The notes beneath the pieces were generated by a model. The model ran no database searches. It had not been told where the DNA came from and worked only from the letters and a program-made list of their open reading frames with translations. A DNA stretch of 64,000 nucleotides from Phoronis australis (Eukaryota; Phoronida; Phoronidae): positions 702,360 to 766,359 of the forward strand of contig NMRA01000093.1 in the NCBI GenBank assembly GCA_002633005.1, in the 5' to 3' direction. The translations under genes and the position numbers were made by a program. Of this stretch, positions 1-12,382 are shown in pieces. Every line of letters starts with the position of its first letter. The stretch's first letter is position 1.

Positions 1-47
1 TCCCCCCCCCCCCCCCCCCTGTTGCTGCATCCTAGATCTGCCAGTGG
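1..47. mobile_element. Right end of a short GGTGGATC-type inverted-repeat element, with poly-C tract
   Basis: The window opens with a homopolymeric C run, then a terminus reading CTAGATCTGCCAGTGG. The same terminus closes the element at 39944-40087, and a close variant closes the one at 6422-6727. Only the right end is inside the window. It sits just before the first copy of the 2.25 kb duplicated segment and is absent before the second copy, so it could be an insertion on one copy or haplotype only. Confidence 0.45.
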
Positions 48-77
48 TATAATGGATGTTATTGCGACATTGAATGC

Positions 78-237
78 TGTTGTGGGAGGAAGCTTCAAAA
101 AGCAGGGCGGCCCCGTGAAAAGGGTGACAGTTGGCAACTTTGATGTAATGCTTGCTAATGTTACAGTCCATCATCTTTTATTACAGAAAGTTCTGGAGAA
201 GGTGTTAAATAAAAGAAAGCCGTGGGTGGCACAGTGA
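78..237 (+). other. Possible terminal coding exon, copy A (unrecognised)
   Basis: An open frame reads GGSFKKQGGPVKRVTVGNF and continues to a TGA at 235-237. A pyrimidine-poor trailer follows, with AATAAA at 371-376, so it looks like a last exon plus 3' UTR. Against this, comparison with copy B (3052-3208) shows about three residue-changing differences and one silent one, which is not the pattern of a constrained protein. No family is recognised. Confidence 0.25.
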
Positions 238-1689
238 GTCTAGAATGTGTTGGCCTGTGGGTTCAAGGTGATATAGAAAGAGCCACCAGAAAGGGAGCCT
301 GGTTATGCCAAAATAGATGTTGTAATGTTATTTGTAATGTTATTTGTAATGTTATGTGTTTATGTAATGTAATAAATATGGCTGTGCTTTAATTACTAGA
401 CTTAACATTGAAAGTAGTTTTAAGTTATTTTTTTTCAAATGTTGTGCATTTATCTCTTGATTTATTGTAATTGTGTGATTAACTATACCACAGTTGCCAT
501 GGAACCCTGGCAATATGTTTTGCTCAAAGTGTGGTAGTTGAGGATGATAGCTCAGTTGTTTGTTAATATTTTGAGGACACAACCTGGTTCAGTTGATTTT
601 TACACAAGTATTATTTTGTTATATACTGGTAGATTGTGTCAAATGCAATACTTGTCTTGTGCCAGCCTATTTGAAGATTTTTCTTACAAATCAGGTAAGA
701 TTTTAGAATTTTACGAGTTAGTAGTAAATCTTGCCTGATGCGGAGTGTAAATAGTTTGTGTTTTTGTACAGTCTTATTTATAAAAAATAAACTTTCACTT
801 GTAACTTACAACCACCTTTTCTTATCGGCTTACTGTAGGTAGTTTCCAAATACTCTACAGGTTGCACGATAGCAGGCCTGCGGTGGAGGCGTTGTGTGGT
901 AACTGGACGAGTAGAAGCTGTTGCCATTGTGAATTATGATTGAAGTGTTCTTTTCACGGACTTAATGTCACAAAAATGGATTTTGATAGCGATGCAGTGT
1001 GCAAAAAGATATGTGGATTTGTTGATATGAAATTAATCTGTGGTGGCTGTTGTACATAACAAAATAGAAATTTGTGAAATATGTTAGTGAATTCGCACAG
1101 TGTATGATATTTGAACATCAGTAACATTTTATTTTTATGAAACCCGTACTGTAGCTTGCTCTGTAAACATAAGTTTGTGAAACTCTGGCCTTCTTTCTCA
1201 CATTGCCATAAAAGTTGAAACAATAACCTCGCAAAATGTATTATGAGCTTTATTGTACTGCTAAAACTTGTCAAATGAAGCAAAGTTGAATTTTGACTGT
1301 CGGGTAGAAACAAAATGGCGCCCATTAACACAAAATGCATGTTTACCAGAGAACACACAGAGAATAGTTAAGTAGAATGCAGTCTATTACAGCAACCCCA
1401 AAAGCACAAAAATATGTTCTTAAACTAGCACACGGCCTTTATTCATGACAGAAATGCAAACTTTAAATACAAAATTTTTGTGATGAGTTATGGGTTTGCA
1501 GAATAAGTGGTTAATTCCACTTAGATCCTAGCTCGAAATTAACAGTGATGTTATGTTCGCCATGACGTTCATCAAATTCACATGGCATATATATAGATAT
1601 AACAGTCTGCGATGAAGGTAGGCACATAAACTGTGGAATGGAAAGTCTATGATCAGCCATTATAAGCGTTATTTCATGTAGCTAATTTA

Positions 1690-1850
1690 AGGGGGCGGGG
1701 GGGCATGACCCACCCTAAAATTCTCCAGATTTTATTTGGCGGTTGGGGGGTGCGAATGTCTGATGAAAAAAATCCTAGCTAATATGCCCTGCACATCCCA
1801 CCCCCAAAAAAATCAAAATCCTGAATCCACCTCTGATTTCGGAAAATCGT
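1690..1850. mobile_element. Short non-autonomous inverted-repeat element (copy A locus)
   Basis: A G-rich left part (GGGGGCGGGGGGGCATGACC) and a right end carrying AATCCTGAATCCACCTCTG fit the CAGNGGTGGATCCAGG terminal motif seen at 6422, 10780 and 39944. The equivalent element is at 4695-4852 in copy B, so it predates the split of the two copies. Confidence 0.5.
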
Positions 1851-2225
1851 AATTGCGTCTATAAACTCATTTCCGGGGTGGGGCTTTTTGTTACGATATT
1901 TTTTGTTGTTACCCAGAATTTCAGAAGCTGTCTAAATTTTCACATGACCACATTTTATACTGTGTGTAAGCTCTTTATAAAATCTCGAAGTTTTAAAAGA
2001 TATTTAAGCCCAAATTTAAACTTTCTGTTTTGTTTCTTGCTATATGGTGGCATTTTATGAGATAACATTAGACAATATTGGTGTGATTTTTGTACAAATT
2101 AAGTTTTCGTTCTTCAATATGGTAAATTGTATATAGAAGGATGCTGTAGTGGAAATCCACAAAAATGCTGTAAAATAATGAAAAGTACAATAATTAGATA
2201 ATACTTTTTTATTTTGTTGTCTTAG

Positions 2226-2400
2226 GAGTTACATATACAACTATCCAAGATTCAAGTATGTTGCTTGAAGAATCATCAATTGCTGAAGTTCCTGTCAGAC
2301 ATTATATGACAAATATAATGCCNGAAATCAGATTTGTGGCCACACCAGAACAAATTCAGCTGAAACGTGATTTTTATAGATGTGTTTGTAGCTATGTATG
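2226..2400 (+). other. Possible coding exon across the N, unrecognised
   Basis: After a TTAG acceptor-like site at 2222-2225, one frame runs VTYTTIQDSSMLLEESSIAE, continues through the N (ATG CCN GAA keeps the frame) and stops at 2398-2400. Copy B carries the first part at about 5233-5333 with one I/T change, then diverges. It reads like protein-coding sequence, but no family is recognised and the following sequence has many stops. It may be a decayed gene or transposon piece. Confidence 0.25.
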
Positions 2401-3051
2401 AGCAGTATTTTCAAATCAGATGGCACAGTTCTTGAAAAATTCTATCCAATGCATCAACTCTGACTCCATCAGTATTGAGAATATGAGTTAAGTGTACAGT
2501 TTCTGTGGTATGGAAATCAGGAAATTTCTGGTCTAATGGTAAAATACTTGTCGAGTGTGATAGCACTAACAAAATCAAATTCCTGTTGGTACTTATGGAA
2601 CAGTGAAAGGTCTTACCAGCTGCTTACCTGTTTATATTTGGCTTCTTTTTACTTCCCTGTAACAACAAAGAATCAGTCTTCTGCCATCTTGTGCTCATAA
2701 TTTTTACCAGACGACGTCTTATTAAAATTACCAGTGATCCAAATGCCAGACAAGTAATTTGTGTATTATAGTTTGCGAGTTCACCACTAGGTGAAAGATA
2801 CAATTGGTGAAGTAAAAAGCAAACAGTAAATATTGAATATCCTAGTGAACAAGCATATCTGGACAAGCAGAAATGTCCATTGCAGCAACCAGAAACACCG
2901 TGGTGACTGCATTTGTCTGGGTGTTTTTTAAATTTTGCTTGGGAAATGGAATTGGGGGAAATAGGGGTATGTAGATGAAAAGCACCGTGATATGCAGCCA
3001 TGCATTTGCACTATGGTGTAACTTTGTAAATAACACCGGGGGGCATGCTGG

Positions 3052-3208
3052 TGCGGGAGGAAGCTTCAAAAAGCAGTGCGGCCCCGTGAAAAGGGTGACA
3101 GTTGGCAACTTTGATGTAATGCTTGCTAATGTTACAGTCAGTCATCTTTTGTTACAGAAAGTTCTGGAGAAGGTGTTAAATAAAAGAAAGCCGTGGGTGG
3201 TACAGTGA
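3052..3208 (+). other. Possible terminal coding exon, copy B (unrecognised)
   Basis: Counterpart of 78-237. It has the same frame and stop, with residue changes G to C, H to S and A to V relative to copy A, and AATAAA downstream at 3354-3359. No product can be named. Confidence 0.25.
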
Positions 3209-4341
3209 GTCTAGAATGTGTTGGCCTGTGGGTTCAAGGTGATATAGAAAGAGCCACCAGAAAGGGAGCCTGGTTATGCCAAAATAGATGTTGTAATGTT
3301 ATTTGTAATGTTATTTGTAATGTTATTTGTAATGTTATGTGTTTATGTAATGTAATAAATATGGCTGTGCTTTAATTACTAGACTTAACATTGAAAGTAG
3401 TTTTAAGTTATTTTTTTTCAAATGTTGTGCATTTTTCTTTTGATTTATTGTAATTGTGTGATTAACTATACAATAGTTGCCATGGAACCCTGGCAATATG
3501 TTTTGCTCAAAGTGTGGTAGTTGAGGATGATAGCTCAGTTGTTTGTTAATATTTTGACGACACAACATGTGGTTCAGTACAAGTATTATTTTGCGAATAA
3601 TGTTTATATACCGGTAGTTTGTATCAAATGCAATATTTGTCTTGTGCCAGCCTATTTGACGATTTTTCTTACAAATCAGGTAAGATTTTAGAATTTTGCG
3701 AGTTAGCACTAAATCTTTCCTGATGCGAAGTGTAAATAGTTTGTGTTTTTGTACAGTCTTATTTATAAAAAATAAACTTGCACGTGTAACTTACAACCAC
3801 CTTTTCTTATCGGCTTACTGTAGATAGTTTCCAAATACTCTACAGGTTGCAGTGCAGCAGGCCTGCAGTGGAAGCGTTGTGTGGTAACTGGACGAGTAGA
3901 AGCTGTTGCCATTGCGAATTATGATTTGAAGTGTTCTTTTCACGGACTTAATGTCACAAAAATGGATTTTGATAGCGATGCAGTGTGCAAAAAGATATTT
4001 GAATGTGTTGATATGAAATTAATCTATGGTGGCTGTTGTACATAACAAAATAGAAATTTGTGAAATATGTTAGTGAATCGCACAGTGTATGATATTTGAA
4101 CATCAGTAACATTTTATTTTTATGAAACCCGTACTGTAGCTCACTCTGTAAACATAAGTTTATGAAACTCTGGCCTTCTTTCTCACATTGCCAGAAAAGT
4201 TGAAACAATAACCTCGCAAAATGTATTATGAGCTTTATTGTACTGCTAAAACTTGTCAAATGAAGCAAAGTTGAATTTTGACTATCCGGTAGAAACAAAA
4301 TGGCACCCATTAACATAAAATGCATGTTTGCCAGAGAACAG

Positions 4342-4393
4342 GCAGAGAATAGTTTTAACTATTCTCTGCATTCTACTTAAAAGTAGAATGCAG
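4342..4393. repeat. Short nested palindrome, insertion specific to copy B
   Basis: GCAGAGAATAGTT (4342-4354) is followed two bases later by its reverse complement, and CTGCATTCTACTT by its reverse complement at 4381-4393. Copy A (about 1360-1385) has only the simple unfolded sequence, so roughly 27 bp of inverted copy were added here. Confidence 0.7.
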
Positions 4394-4694
4394 TCTATTA
4401 CAGCAACCCCAAAAGCACAAAAATATGTTCTTAAACTAGCACACGGCCTTTATTCATGACAGAAATGCAAACTTTAAATACAAAATTTTTGTGATGAGTT
4501 ATGGGTTTGCAGAATAAGTGGTTAATTCCACTTAGATCCTAGCTCGAAATTAACAGTGATGTTATGTTCGCCATGACGTTCATCAAATTCACATGGCATA
4601 TATATAGGTATAACAGTCTGCGATGAAGGTAGGCACATAAACTGTGGAATGGAAAGTCTATGATCAGCCATTATAAGCGTTATTTCATGTAGCT

Positions 4695-4852
4695 AATTTA
4701 AGGGGGCGGGGGGGCATGACCCACCCTAAAATTCTCCAGATTTTATTTGGCGGTTGGGGGGTGCGAATGTCTGATGAAAAAAATCCTAGCTAATATGACC
4801 TGCACATCCCACCCCCAAAAAAATCAAAATCCTGAATCCACCCCTGATTTCG
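4695..4852. mobile_element. Short non-autonomous inverted-repeat element (copy B locus)
   Basis: Near-identical to 1690-1850. It ends with a CCTGAATCCACCCCTG terminus and has the same G-rich start. It carries no coding capacity. Confidence 0.5.
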
Positions 4853-6421
4853 GAAAATCGGAATTGTGTCTATAAACTCATTTCCGGGGTGGGGCTTTTT
4901 GTTACAATATTTTTTGTTGTTACCCAGAATTTCAGAAGCTGTCTAAATTTTCACATGACCACATTTTATACTGTGTGTAAGCTCTTTATGAAATCTCGAA
5001 GTTTTAAAAGATATTTAAGCCCAAATTTAAACTTTCTGTTTTGTTTCTTGCTATATGGTGGCATTTTATGAGATAACATTAGACAATATTGGTGTGATTT
5101 TTGTACAAATTAAGTTTTCGTTCTTCAATATGGTAAATTGTATATAGAAGGATGCTGTAGTGGAAATCCACAAAAATGCTGTAAAATAATGAAAAGTACA
5201 ATAATTAGATAATACTTTTTTATTTTGTTGTCTTAGGAGTTACATATACAACTATCCAAGATTCAAGTATGTTGCTTGAAGAATCATCAATTGCTGAAGT
5301 TCCTGTCAGACATTATATGACAAATACAATGCCTTGCCCGCTAACTCAAAAGTGAATATTGAAGCCACAAGCAAAATGCATATATTCCTTGATTCTTTTT
5401 TAGTTAAGTATTTTATTCATGAAAATGAACAATTATATTAATGAAACAAGTATTTGTACAAACATCCATACTTCAAAATAATAGGTAAATACGATTTGAT
5501 TTTTACGACTGCTTCAAATAATTGCTTAGGATTTCCCAAAAGACTGTTTTATGGTGTTTCATACTTCTCGAAAGGAGGAGTAGTACACTATGGCGATCTC
5601 TCCAGATGCTTAAGGGGTCCATGGCCTTGTCTTTGGCTGAAGGGGTGGCACGATAGAGGTGTCATTTTTCTGTTAATTTCAGTTTCTGTGTAAGAGGAGA
5701 AAATTCTTATAGAAATCGATAGATTGCGTCAACCCGGCAAAGGCCCTTGAGTTAATGTTTCTCGATTACCATTGACGTCAATCACTACATAACAAAATAT
5801 GTTTCTTATATGTTACCAGTCATCGGGAAATTCGTCTGCTTATGGCGTCAACCTGCCCACAGGTCTTAGGAAATGTTATGCATCGACGTGATTTTTCAAT
5901 AACTCAGGTCTACAACATTATCAGGGATGATAAGATTCTGCTTTAGTTGACAACGGAAGTCCTCAAGCATATTGCAGCGTCTGTGCCGGTTTGGCATATT
6001 ACCCTGGACCACTTGCTTTGTCTTTTATCTGTACTTTCAAATAATTGATTTTGAAATGTGTAGCCATTTCCTTCCTCTGCAATAATTAGAAAGTGTATTT
6101 TGGTGCGGGAAAGATAAGTGTTCTTTTTTTCGCTGCCAGATTTTTTTGCGAAGTAGCCATATACATGGGAATATTTATTAATGGTACTGAGAGAAACAGA
6201 CTGTTCATTTCCTTGTAGTATATTAGTTGTCTTTTTCTTGGTGTCATTAAGCAGTGGGGACAGAAAATCTTTTTGACTCCAATTAGTTTTTGGAGGAAAT
6301 CTTATACTTTCTAAGGATCTCGCTGAATAAATCCAAAGAAGATGCCAGTTCCTGATGTTCACAGCACGTGCAGAACAGTGCAAAGCGCTGATAACTTATG
6401 CAGGGAACTATGTACTGTAAT

Positions 6422-6727
6422 CAGAGGTAGATCCAGAATTTTGAGTTAGGGGGTGGGCAGGGAACCTGGGAACAGGAATAACCAGAATTTCGCCACATGC
6501 GTGCGCCCAGCCTAAAATATAGGGATGCAGGGGTCTTAAATTTTTGGGTTTGTGGACCTTATTACTAGAAAAAAACGGTAAGCGGGGTTTGTTCAAGGCC
6601 TATACGTTGTGCATTCGCCCCCCGAGCCCCCTTGGGTGCGCGCTTATGTTAGTCAGCAAGTCGCACCTCGAACTGCCATATGGTATCTGGGAGAATTTTA
6701 GGGAGGCNCCCCTAAATCTGCCACTGG
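6422..6727. mobile_element. MITE-like element with GGTAGATCCAG / CTGCCACTGG ends
   Basis: The left end CAGAGGTAGATCCAGAATTT and the right end CCTAAATCTGCCACTGG are imperfect inverted repeats of each other about 306 bp apart. The interior has C/G runs and no coding frame. The single N at 6708 falls in the right arm. It belongs to the same loose family as 10780-10937 and 39944-40087. Confidence 0.55.
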
Positions 6728-9700
6728 TAATACTGACATGTTCAATTTCACCCTCTAGGAGCAATTCATTTCCAGTAACAATCTACAAAGTTCGCATTTC
6801 AATGAAAACTTCATTTTAACACTGTACCTGGATGTTACTGCATGTTTCTAGCACAACTTCGGGTGCGGGAACTGTCAACGTATCCGGTGGTGGTTGGATT
6901 CGTGTGTTTGAGAAAATTCTGTGTTGAAATCAATGTCGGTTATTTTTAGCGTTGACCCAAACCCTCGGGATTTAACAACCCAGTCATAGTATTTAGGATT
7001 CCGACTCATGTTTTGTATCAGACCCATTGTTATAATCCGCCATCCGACCATGGAAATTGTGAATTCGGTCTCTCTCTGTGGTGTGCTTCTCGTGTCATTG
7101 ACTTCGCCTGCAGATCGTTTGACTGCGACCGCGGAGGTTGCGGGTAGTCCTCTTCGCTGAGGCGGATCTCAGACGAAAAATCACTTTTCTGGCTTATAAG
7201 TTGCGTGCCGCCCAACTCAGTCGTCGCAATACATGTGGCACTATTCAATATTTTGAACGAACAAGTATGATAGATTCATTCAAACCTGTATGTTGTGTTC
7301 CGCAATTCGTAATGGAAGACTGGGTGGGGCTAGCTGCCAGTTGGCGCATACCGGCATAAATCGAATTCTATCCTAATTTCTATTATTGTAGACCTTTGGT
7401 TGTGCTGAAATCAAGTGAAACATTATGATTGATATCCAGCACCAATTATGGTATGTCATGTTAAGCCTGTCGTTTTGCTTCATTTTGGTAAGAAACTTCA
7501 CATAACTGATTAGATGAAACTGATTTAAAAAAAGCTTGCTCCTGAACGTGATGCTCTTTCAGCATGATGAAGAAATTAGTCTTTGCTTTAGATCACTTAG
7601 GGGCGATTTCGCGGATATCAGAGGTTGTAGCCTACTGTTTCCCTTTATTTTGATGAGAAACTTCATAAAACAAATTTTATGGAAACTTGTTAAGCCATTC
7701 GGATGGCTTCCACAATGCTGTTAATGTGGTGCATTTTTAAGAAGTAAACTGGATATAGAAAAGATTTTGATTTTGAATTTCTGGTGGTTCATCACAAATG
7801 GACGTAGGCTATAATCGTCTCACGATGAAATGGAGTGGAGTGACACAAGTCCGAACTTCAAACTATTTTAGTGACCAAAAACTCGAAAAAATAGTATGCA
7901 TACATGGGAAGTGGTCAATTTTTTTAATGATATCGTCTGATGGACGAGACTCCTCCAGTGAATACAAAAGGAAACTGTGCAATGAGCAAGGTCCTGAAGG
8001 TGAGTCATGTCGCACATTAAAGAACGGTGGGTCTGTATCCCGACTGATCAGAGGTTATTGGAATATTTAAAAACTCAATGGATATCTCGGCTTTTCATAA
8101 CACTCACAATAGGCACAGGTCGCCCACTCTATGTTGACAACAAAAACAAATCGAGTGAGTGTCAAACGTTTTTATCCCTAATTAATTTCGGAGTCATTGG
8201 ACAGGCAGTCATTTAGGACTGGGGCTCAGTAGAGGAACATTAGTGGACCCTCTTCACGGGTCATTGACCACTCGATTTCCACGGCCATTAAACCAGTTTC
8301 TATGTGTCACGGCGAATACTGTATAAAAAGTATCCCGCCCGTACACCCTCGAAAGTGGGACTTGATTCTTGACGTTAGATGTCTCTCCTATCACCAAAAT
8401 TATACCAAATATTGCACCCCTTTTAAATGGACGAATCCATTGCGCTTGTTGTCTGTCAAGACGGATCATCACACATTGACTTTTGAAAGTCGGGGATGTG
8501 CGGTTGGCAAGTATCAGTCTGTCCCAGGTCTGGATAACGATTTTCAATAAGTTGACGGATGCACGATTTGTGATTCTTACGGTAAGTGTGTACCACTTAG
8601 ACGTTCAAGATATAAGACCAACTACTTGATTATTTTTCAGTTGTGTACAGGGTTCTAATTACAGTTTTTTAGTCTAAAATGTAATTATTTAATAAACACT
8701 TTCCACCTTTTGGTATATATCACCATTTACATAATTGTATAATCCTTGAAAATAAATGACTTAGATCAGTGTTATTCTTTTATAGTTTAAGCTATTTTCA
8801 AGTGCCTCTTACCAGTGAAACCTTGTTCAACAGCTCAGTTGTTGCTCATTCTACTGCTTTACCCAATGTCCGAACATTTTTTGATTGAAGTATTTAGGCT
8901 ACTGTTTAAGAAAAACACAGTTGAACATTTTGTTTCTATATGGGGCTTTTGTGTACTAGGATTGTTGAGTGTACTTGTTAAGTACTAGATTGCTTTGTAC
9001 TTACCCAATTCTCAGCAGTAGTACAGTGCAATACTTAAAAATTCCTTGCTGCCTTCCCTACCAATGTGGTTGGTCTGTAATCCACCTGGGTAATTTCCTG
9101 TCATGACTACTGCAGTCATAAGTCTGTTTGTGATCCATGCTCTGTCAATGAACTGAGTGTGCAGACCATGTATCTATTCCCTGAACCCTTTTGTGAACCT
9201 TTACCCACCAAAGATCATGTCATTATGTAGACTAACAAAATGACAGTGTATGTAACATCAGACATAACTCTGTTCTATAAATAAATTCAGGTGCTATGTA
9301 ATGTGTTACAAATTTTGGACAGGTCAGCTATCTTGAAATTTTGGCCTACCATGAGAAGTGGTAGAGGTCAGGCAGTGAATAGGTTCTCAGCTAAAATAAC
9401 TTATCATGGAAATAAATGAAAACACTGTTAATACACACTTGATCTATTCAGGTGGGATGGTCTGTTGTGTCATAACAACCTGGGTTAAGAAACTGTGCCA
9501 ATCCATCACTGTGGCCAATTGTCTCTTTGTGATGCTCAGGGGCATATAATTTATGTAGGCACACATTTGAATTAATCTGAACTGGAGCATCCAGGTATAT
9601 GAACCTGTCTACTTCAAAGTCGTTTAAATTACAGGTAAGCTCAGACTATTACCTGCCATGTCTAGGTGCAGGGCTTATATACACAAACTTGGAGATTACC

Positions 9701-10120
9701 GGAGGATGGAGTGGTTTTGGAGAATGCAAATACTTATAAGACTATTCAGTCATTGTTCAGTATACATTTTTATTATCTCTCTGGTTTAAACATTTTTGGT
9801 ATTGGCGTGTGAGCATATAAAATTAGATGCCATTTTAACAGTGTGCTTGCTGAACAACTCAAGCCCCAATGCCAAAAACCAATCAAGAAATGTAACAGCT
9901 CAAGGAGAGGTGACTGTTTTTTAAAGAGAAATTATTGGTTTTAGGACTGACAACACATTTGTGGGATTATTGTTAGATAAGATGGGGCTTTAGTAATTAA
10001 CAACAAAATCTGTTGTGTTTTTGTGATTTTATTGTAAATGGTTCGTTCTGCTCATTGTCAGCCAGATATTCACTGAAACAAGATAGGTGATTTTCCAGTA
10101 AAATACGCTTAAAATATTTT

Positions 10121-10190
10121 GCCAGCAGAGCGTTACACTGGGACTGTGGGGTTACAAGTTCGATTCTGCACTGAGGCTGTGCTAAAAAAA
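10121..10190 (+). mobile_element. tRNA-derived SINE fragment
   Basis: The stretch AGAGCGTTACACTGGGACTG followed by GGTTACAAGTTCGATTCTGC resembles the anticodon arm and T arm (box B) of a tRNA-derived SINE. A short A run follows (10183-10189). The 5' box A part is weak. It is not an intact tRNA. Confidence 0.4.
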
Positions 10191-10779
10191 TAGTTTTCTC
10201 TACCATCTGGTCATTTCAACACAATAGCATATAGGCTTGTGTTATCAAGTTTTCAACACCTTTTTGTAACATAAGAGTTAATTGGCTAAGATTATAAGGG
10301 CTGAGTATGTTTGAAATTTTCTTTTTTTAATTTTACGCGATATGATTAATGCAGTTGACATTTTGTACCGTTGTTTATTATATTACAAGACTATTCCAAT
10401 AATCAACCAGATTTTGGGATATTTTCTTTTCCACTCTGTTGTCACTTGACATTTTGAATCATGAAATTGACAATTCATCCCAGTCTGTGCTTCCTTCACA
10501 TCTGTTAGTTGGATGATTTGAGCCGAATTGACAAGAAAATGTGTTTGTAATTGAAGAGATCTACCTGTTCCATTAACTGCGTCATTAGTGGAGAATCTGT
10601 CCGTTATGCTTCACTGTGATAACTAGTAGGGCGTTCAGACTAGACCTAGGACATGGCCTGTCGCTGTAAAGTGTTATTGAAATTTTATTATCAAGTCAGT
10701 GTAGGTTTTAACATCATTCTTTGTGGACTCTGAGGGTCTGTTATACTTTGCCAAAATTCTCTGTTGTAGTTCACGTATG

Positions 10780-10937
10780 CAGATCCAGGGAAGGTCCAGG
10801 GGGTCCAGACCCACCCTTTTTTCCCTTGATTTTAGGGATATCAAATCTAGAATTTTCAAATTGTTGACTTGGACCCCCTTTTTAAAAAAAATCCTTGATC
10901 CGACTCCCCTTTCAAGTAATCCTGGATCCACCCCTGG
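10780..10937. mobile_element. Short inverted-repeat element ending GGATCCACCCCTGG
   Basis: The left end CAGATCCAGGGAAGGTCC and the right end TAATCCTGGATCCACCCCTG form imperfect terminal inverted repeats around about 120 bp of T-rich interior with CCCCCTTTT tracts. There is no open frame. The terminus matches the other GGTGGATCC-type elements in the window. Confidence 0.6.
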
Positions 10938-11531
10938 TTCAGATACCTCTTCATAATGTTATAGCATTGATATTCATTGTTTTGACCTGAAAACAATTGA
11001 ATTAAATAAGAGTTCACACTCAGAAACATATCCTGGCTGGATGAAATTATCATTCTATTTGGTTTTAGTTTACACAGTGTACCAAGTGGTGGTCCCAACC
11101 TCAGCTCTTCAAAATGCCTACCTCTGCCTTATGCGTATACACAATATCGAAAAATTCCCATTCTGTTCCATATTCTTATCTTCAATGATAGGAAATTTTT
11201 CTCTCCAATAACATTGTGAAATGTGAACACATGTGCGTTTTGTTACGTCATTTTCTCATGTGTAATTACCTGAGAGTATTCAACAAGACTTGAGTCATGT
11301 CAAACTGTGTGAGAATTATGCCAATTTCCTGCATTTGATGGATCTCCCTGTTGCTGAATGAAATGGATTTCCTTGGCCAGGTGGTCTTACTAGAGAATAT
11401 TAGGTGTACATCTAAATGGATATCAGGGGTGCTCTGTTTAGACTGAAGTGCATTAACATTTGGTCTCATTGCAGTCATAAAGAGCAAGTAGCCAGAAGAT
11501 AGTTTAGTCATTTGGATTTGTTTTAATTTGA

Positions 11532-11690
11532 ACAAATCAAGCTGTTGTGTATATAGTTGGTTTAAAGCATAAAGTTGATTATAAACCATCCCTGTCAATT
11601 GACAGACTAGGAGAGTATTGGATCAAGCAGTTGTATATACAATTGTTTCAAAGCATTTTAAATTGATTATGGACAATTCTCTAGGCTGGG
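11532..11690. repeat. Degenerate two-copy direct repeat of about 100 bp
   Basis: The stretch with CTGTTGTGTATATAGTTGG...AAAGCATAAAGTTGATTAT recurs as CAGTTGTATATACAATTG...AAAGCATTTTAAATTGATTAT about 100 bp later. The phrase ATTGGATCAAGCAGTTGT is also found again at 12108. Confidence 0.4.
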
Positions 11691-11705
11691 CGTTATCTCA
11701 GTAAA

Positions 11706-11800
11706 AGTATATATTTTCTGAACGTAGAAAATCTGTAGAATTTGACTTTTGACTTTTTACCAATCTGTTACCTATTGGGTTACAAGATCATGTCTCTTTA
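11706..11800. repeat. Dispersed repeat, copy 1
   Basis: ATATTTTCTGAACGTAGAAA, then CTGTAGAATTTGAC, GACTTTTTA, and ATTGGGTTACAAGATCATGTC resemble the segment at 22525-22610 in the same order and spacing. The function and full extent are unknown. Confidence 0.4.
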
Positions 11801-12382
11801 CTAAAATTAAGAAATTTTAAAAATATTGATAGCAAAAGAATGGTAGCAATAACATGAATAACTTAAATTTGATATAAATGTTCAAAGTCAGGTATGAAAA
11901 ACGTTGTTACAGTTTTCGAGCCATTTCATTTTTGTTTAATACTTTTTTTCTTGAAAATCTTAAAAGTCGTATTTTCGATAGCCCCTGGTGCAAAAGTGAA
12001 ACATATAAAACCAATTCCTTACACTGTTTTTTTCATGTGAATCAGGTAGGACGTTTTTGTGGCCATTTTTATTGTGTCCTACATAATCTTAACATGCTAT
12101 GAACATATTGGATCAAGCAGTTGTGTTTAAAACAAAACTTGACAACATACCTTGACTACCATACGACCAGGCTCCGAGTGTGATTGGATCAAACTGTGTA
12201 CAGCACAGATGTACAATGATGGACACTTTATGATTTTCCCCAGTAATAAAACTTCTGCACATGAATTTTGTCCAAAATTTGTGAAGCTGTACAACCCTTC
12301 TCCCTTACTCCACTTTACAGCAGCGAGCTTAAACACTTCTAGAGGCAATTGTTACTTACATTTACTGACCTTAACCTTACAG

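Larger units (their letters stand above)
77..2322. repeat. First copy of a 2.25 kb duplicated segment (copy A)
   Basis: This stretch matches 3043-5333 in the same orientation along its whole length, with scattered substitutions and small indels. For example, there are three units of the TGTAATGTTATT repeat here against four in the other copy, and one copy carries a 27-bp palindromic insertion. Homology stops exactly at the single N at 2323. That position, the low divergence, and a second case of the same pattern in RRP12 suggest unmerged alleles at a contig joint. A recent genuine duplication cannot be excluded. Confidence 0.85.
3043..5333. repeat. Second copy of the 2.25 kb duplicated segment (copy B)
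   Basis: Direct copy of 77-2322. It begins at the shared GGGAGGAAGCTTC stretch and ends at the ATGCC that precedes the N in copy A; after this the two copies continue into unrelated sequence. Both copies carry the same AATAAA (371-376 and 3354-3359) and the same degenerate element near 1690-1850 and 4695-4852. Confidence 0.85.
5334..12382. other. Upstream region of tincar without a recognisable gene
   Basis: No open frame here resembles a known protein. The stretch holds two short inverted-repeat elements (6422-6727, 10780-10937), a tRNA-like SINE fragment (10121-10190), a degenerate direct repeat of about 100 bp (11532-11690), and half of a dispersed repeat pair (11706-11800). The single N at 6708 lies inside the first element. 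A short ATG frame at 7050-7160 begins with a hydrophobic segment (VSLCGVLLVSL) but stops after 36 residues and has no good donor, so it is not called as a gene. A tincar promoter or first exon presumably lies here but could not be located. Confidence 0.6.

Noticed and set aside
954-1358. 134-codon minus-strand frame, also seen in copy B at 3954-4325
   Set aside because: A one-base indel between the copies shifts the frame midway without other consequence, so it is not constrained as protein.
5943-6383. 146-codon minus-strand frame
   Set aside because: No recognisable motif and no splice or poly(A) context. The length is plausible by chance in a 64 kb AT-rich window.
7050-7160. Short ATG frame with a hydrophobic, signal-peptide-like start (36 codons)
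   Set aside because: It stops at a TGA, has no convincing donor or downstream exon, and nothing recognisable follows.
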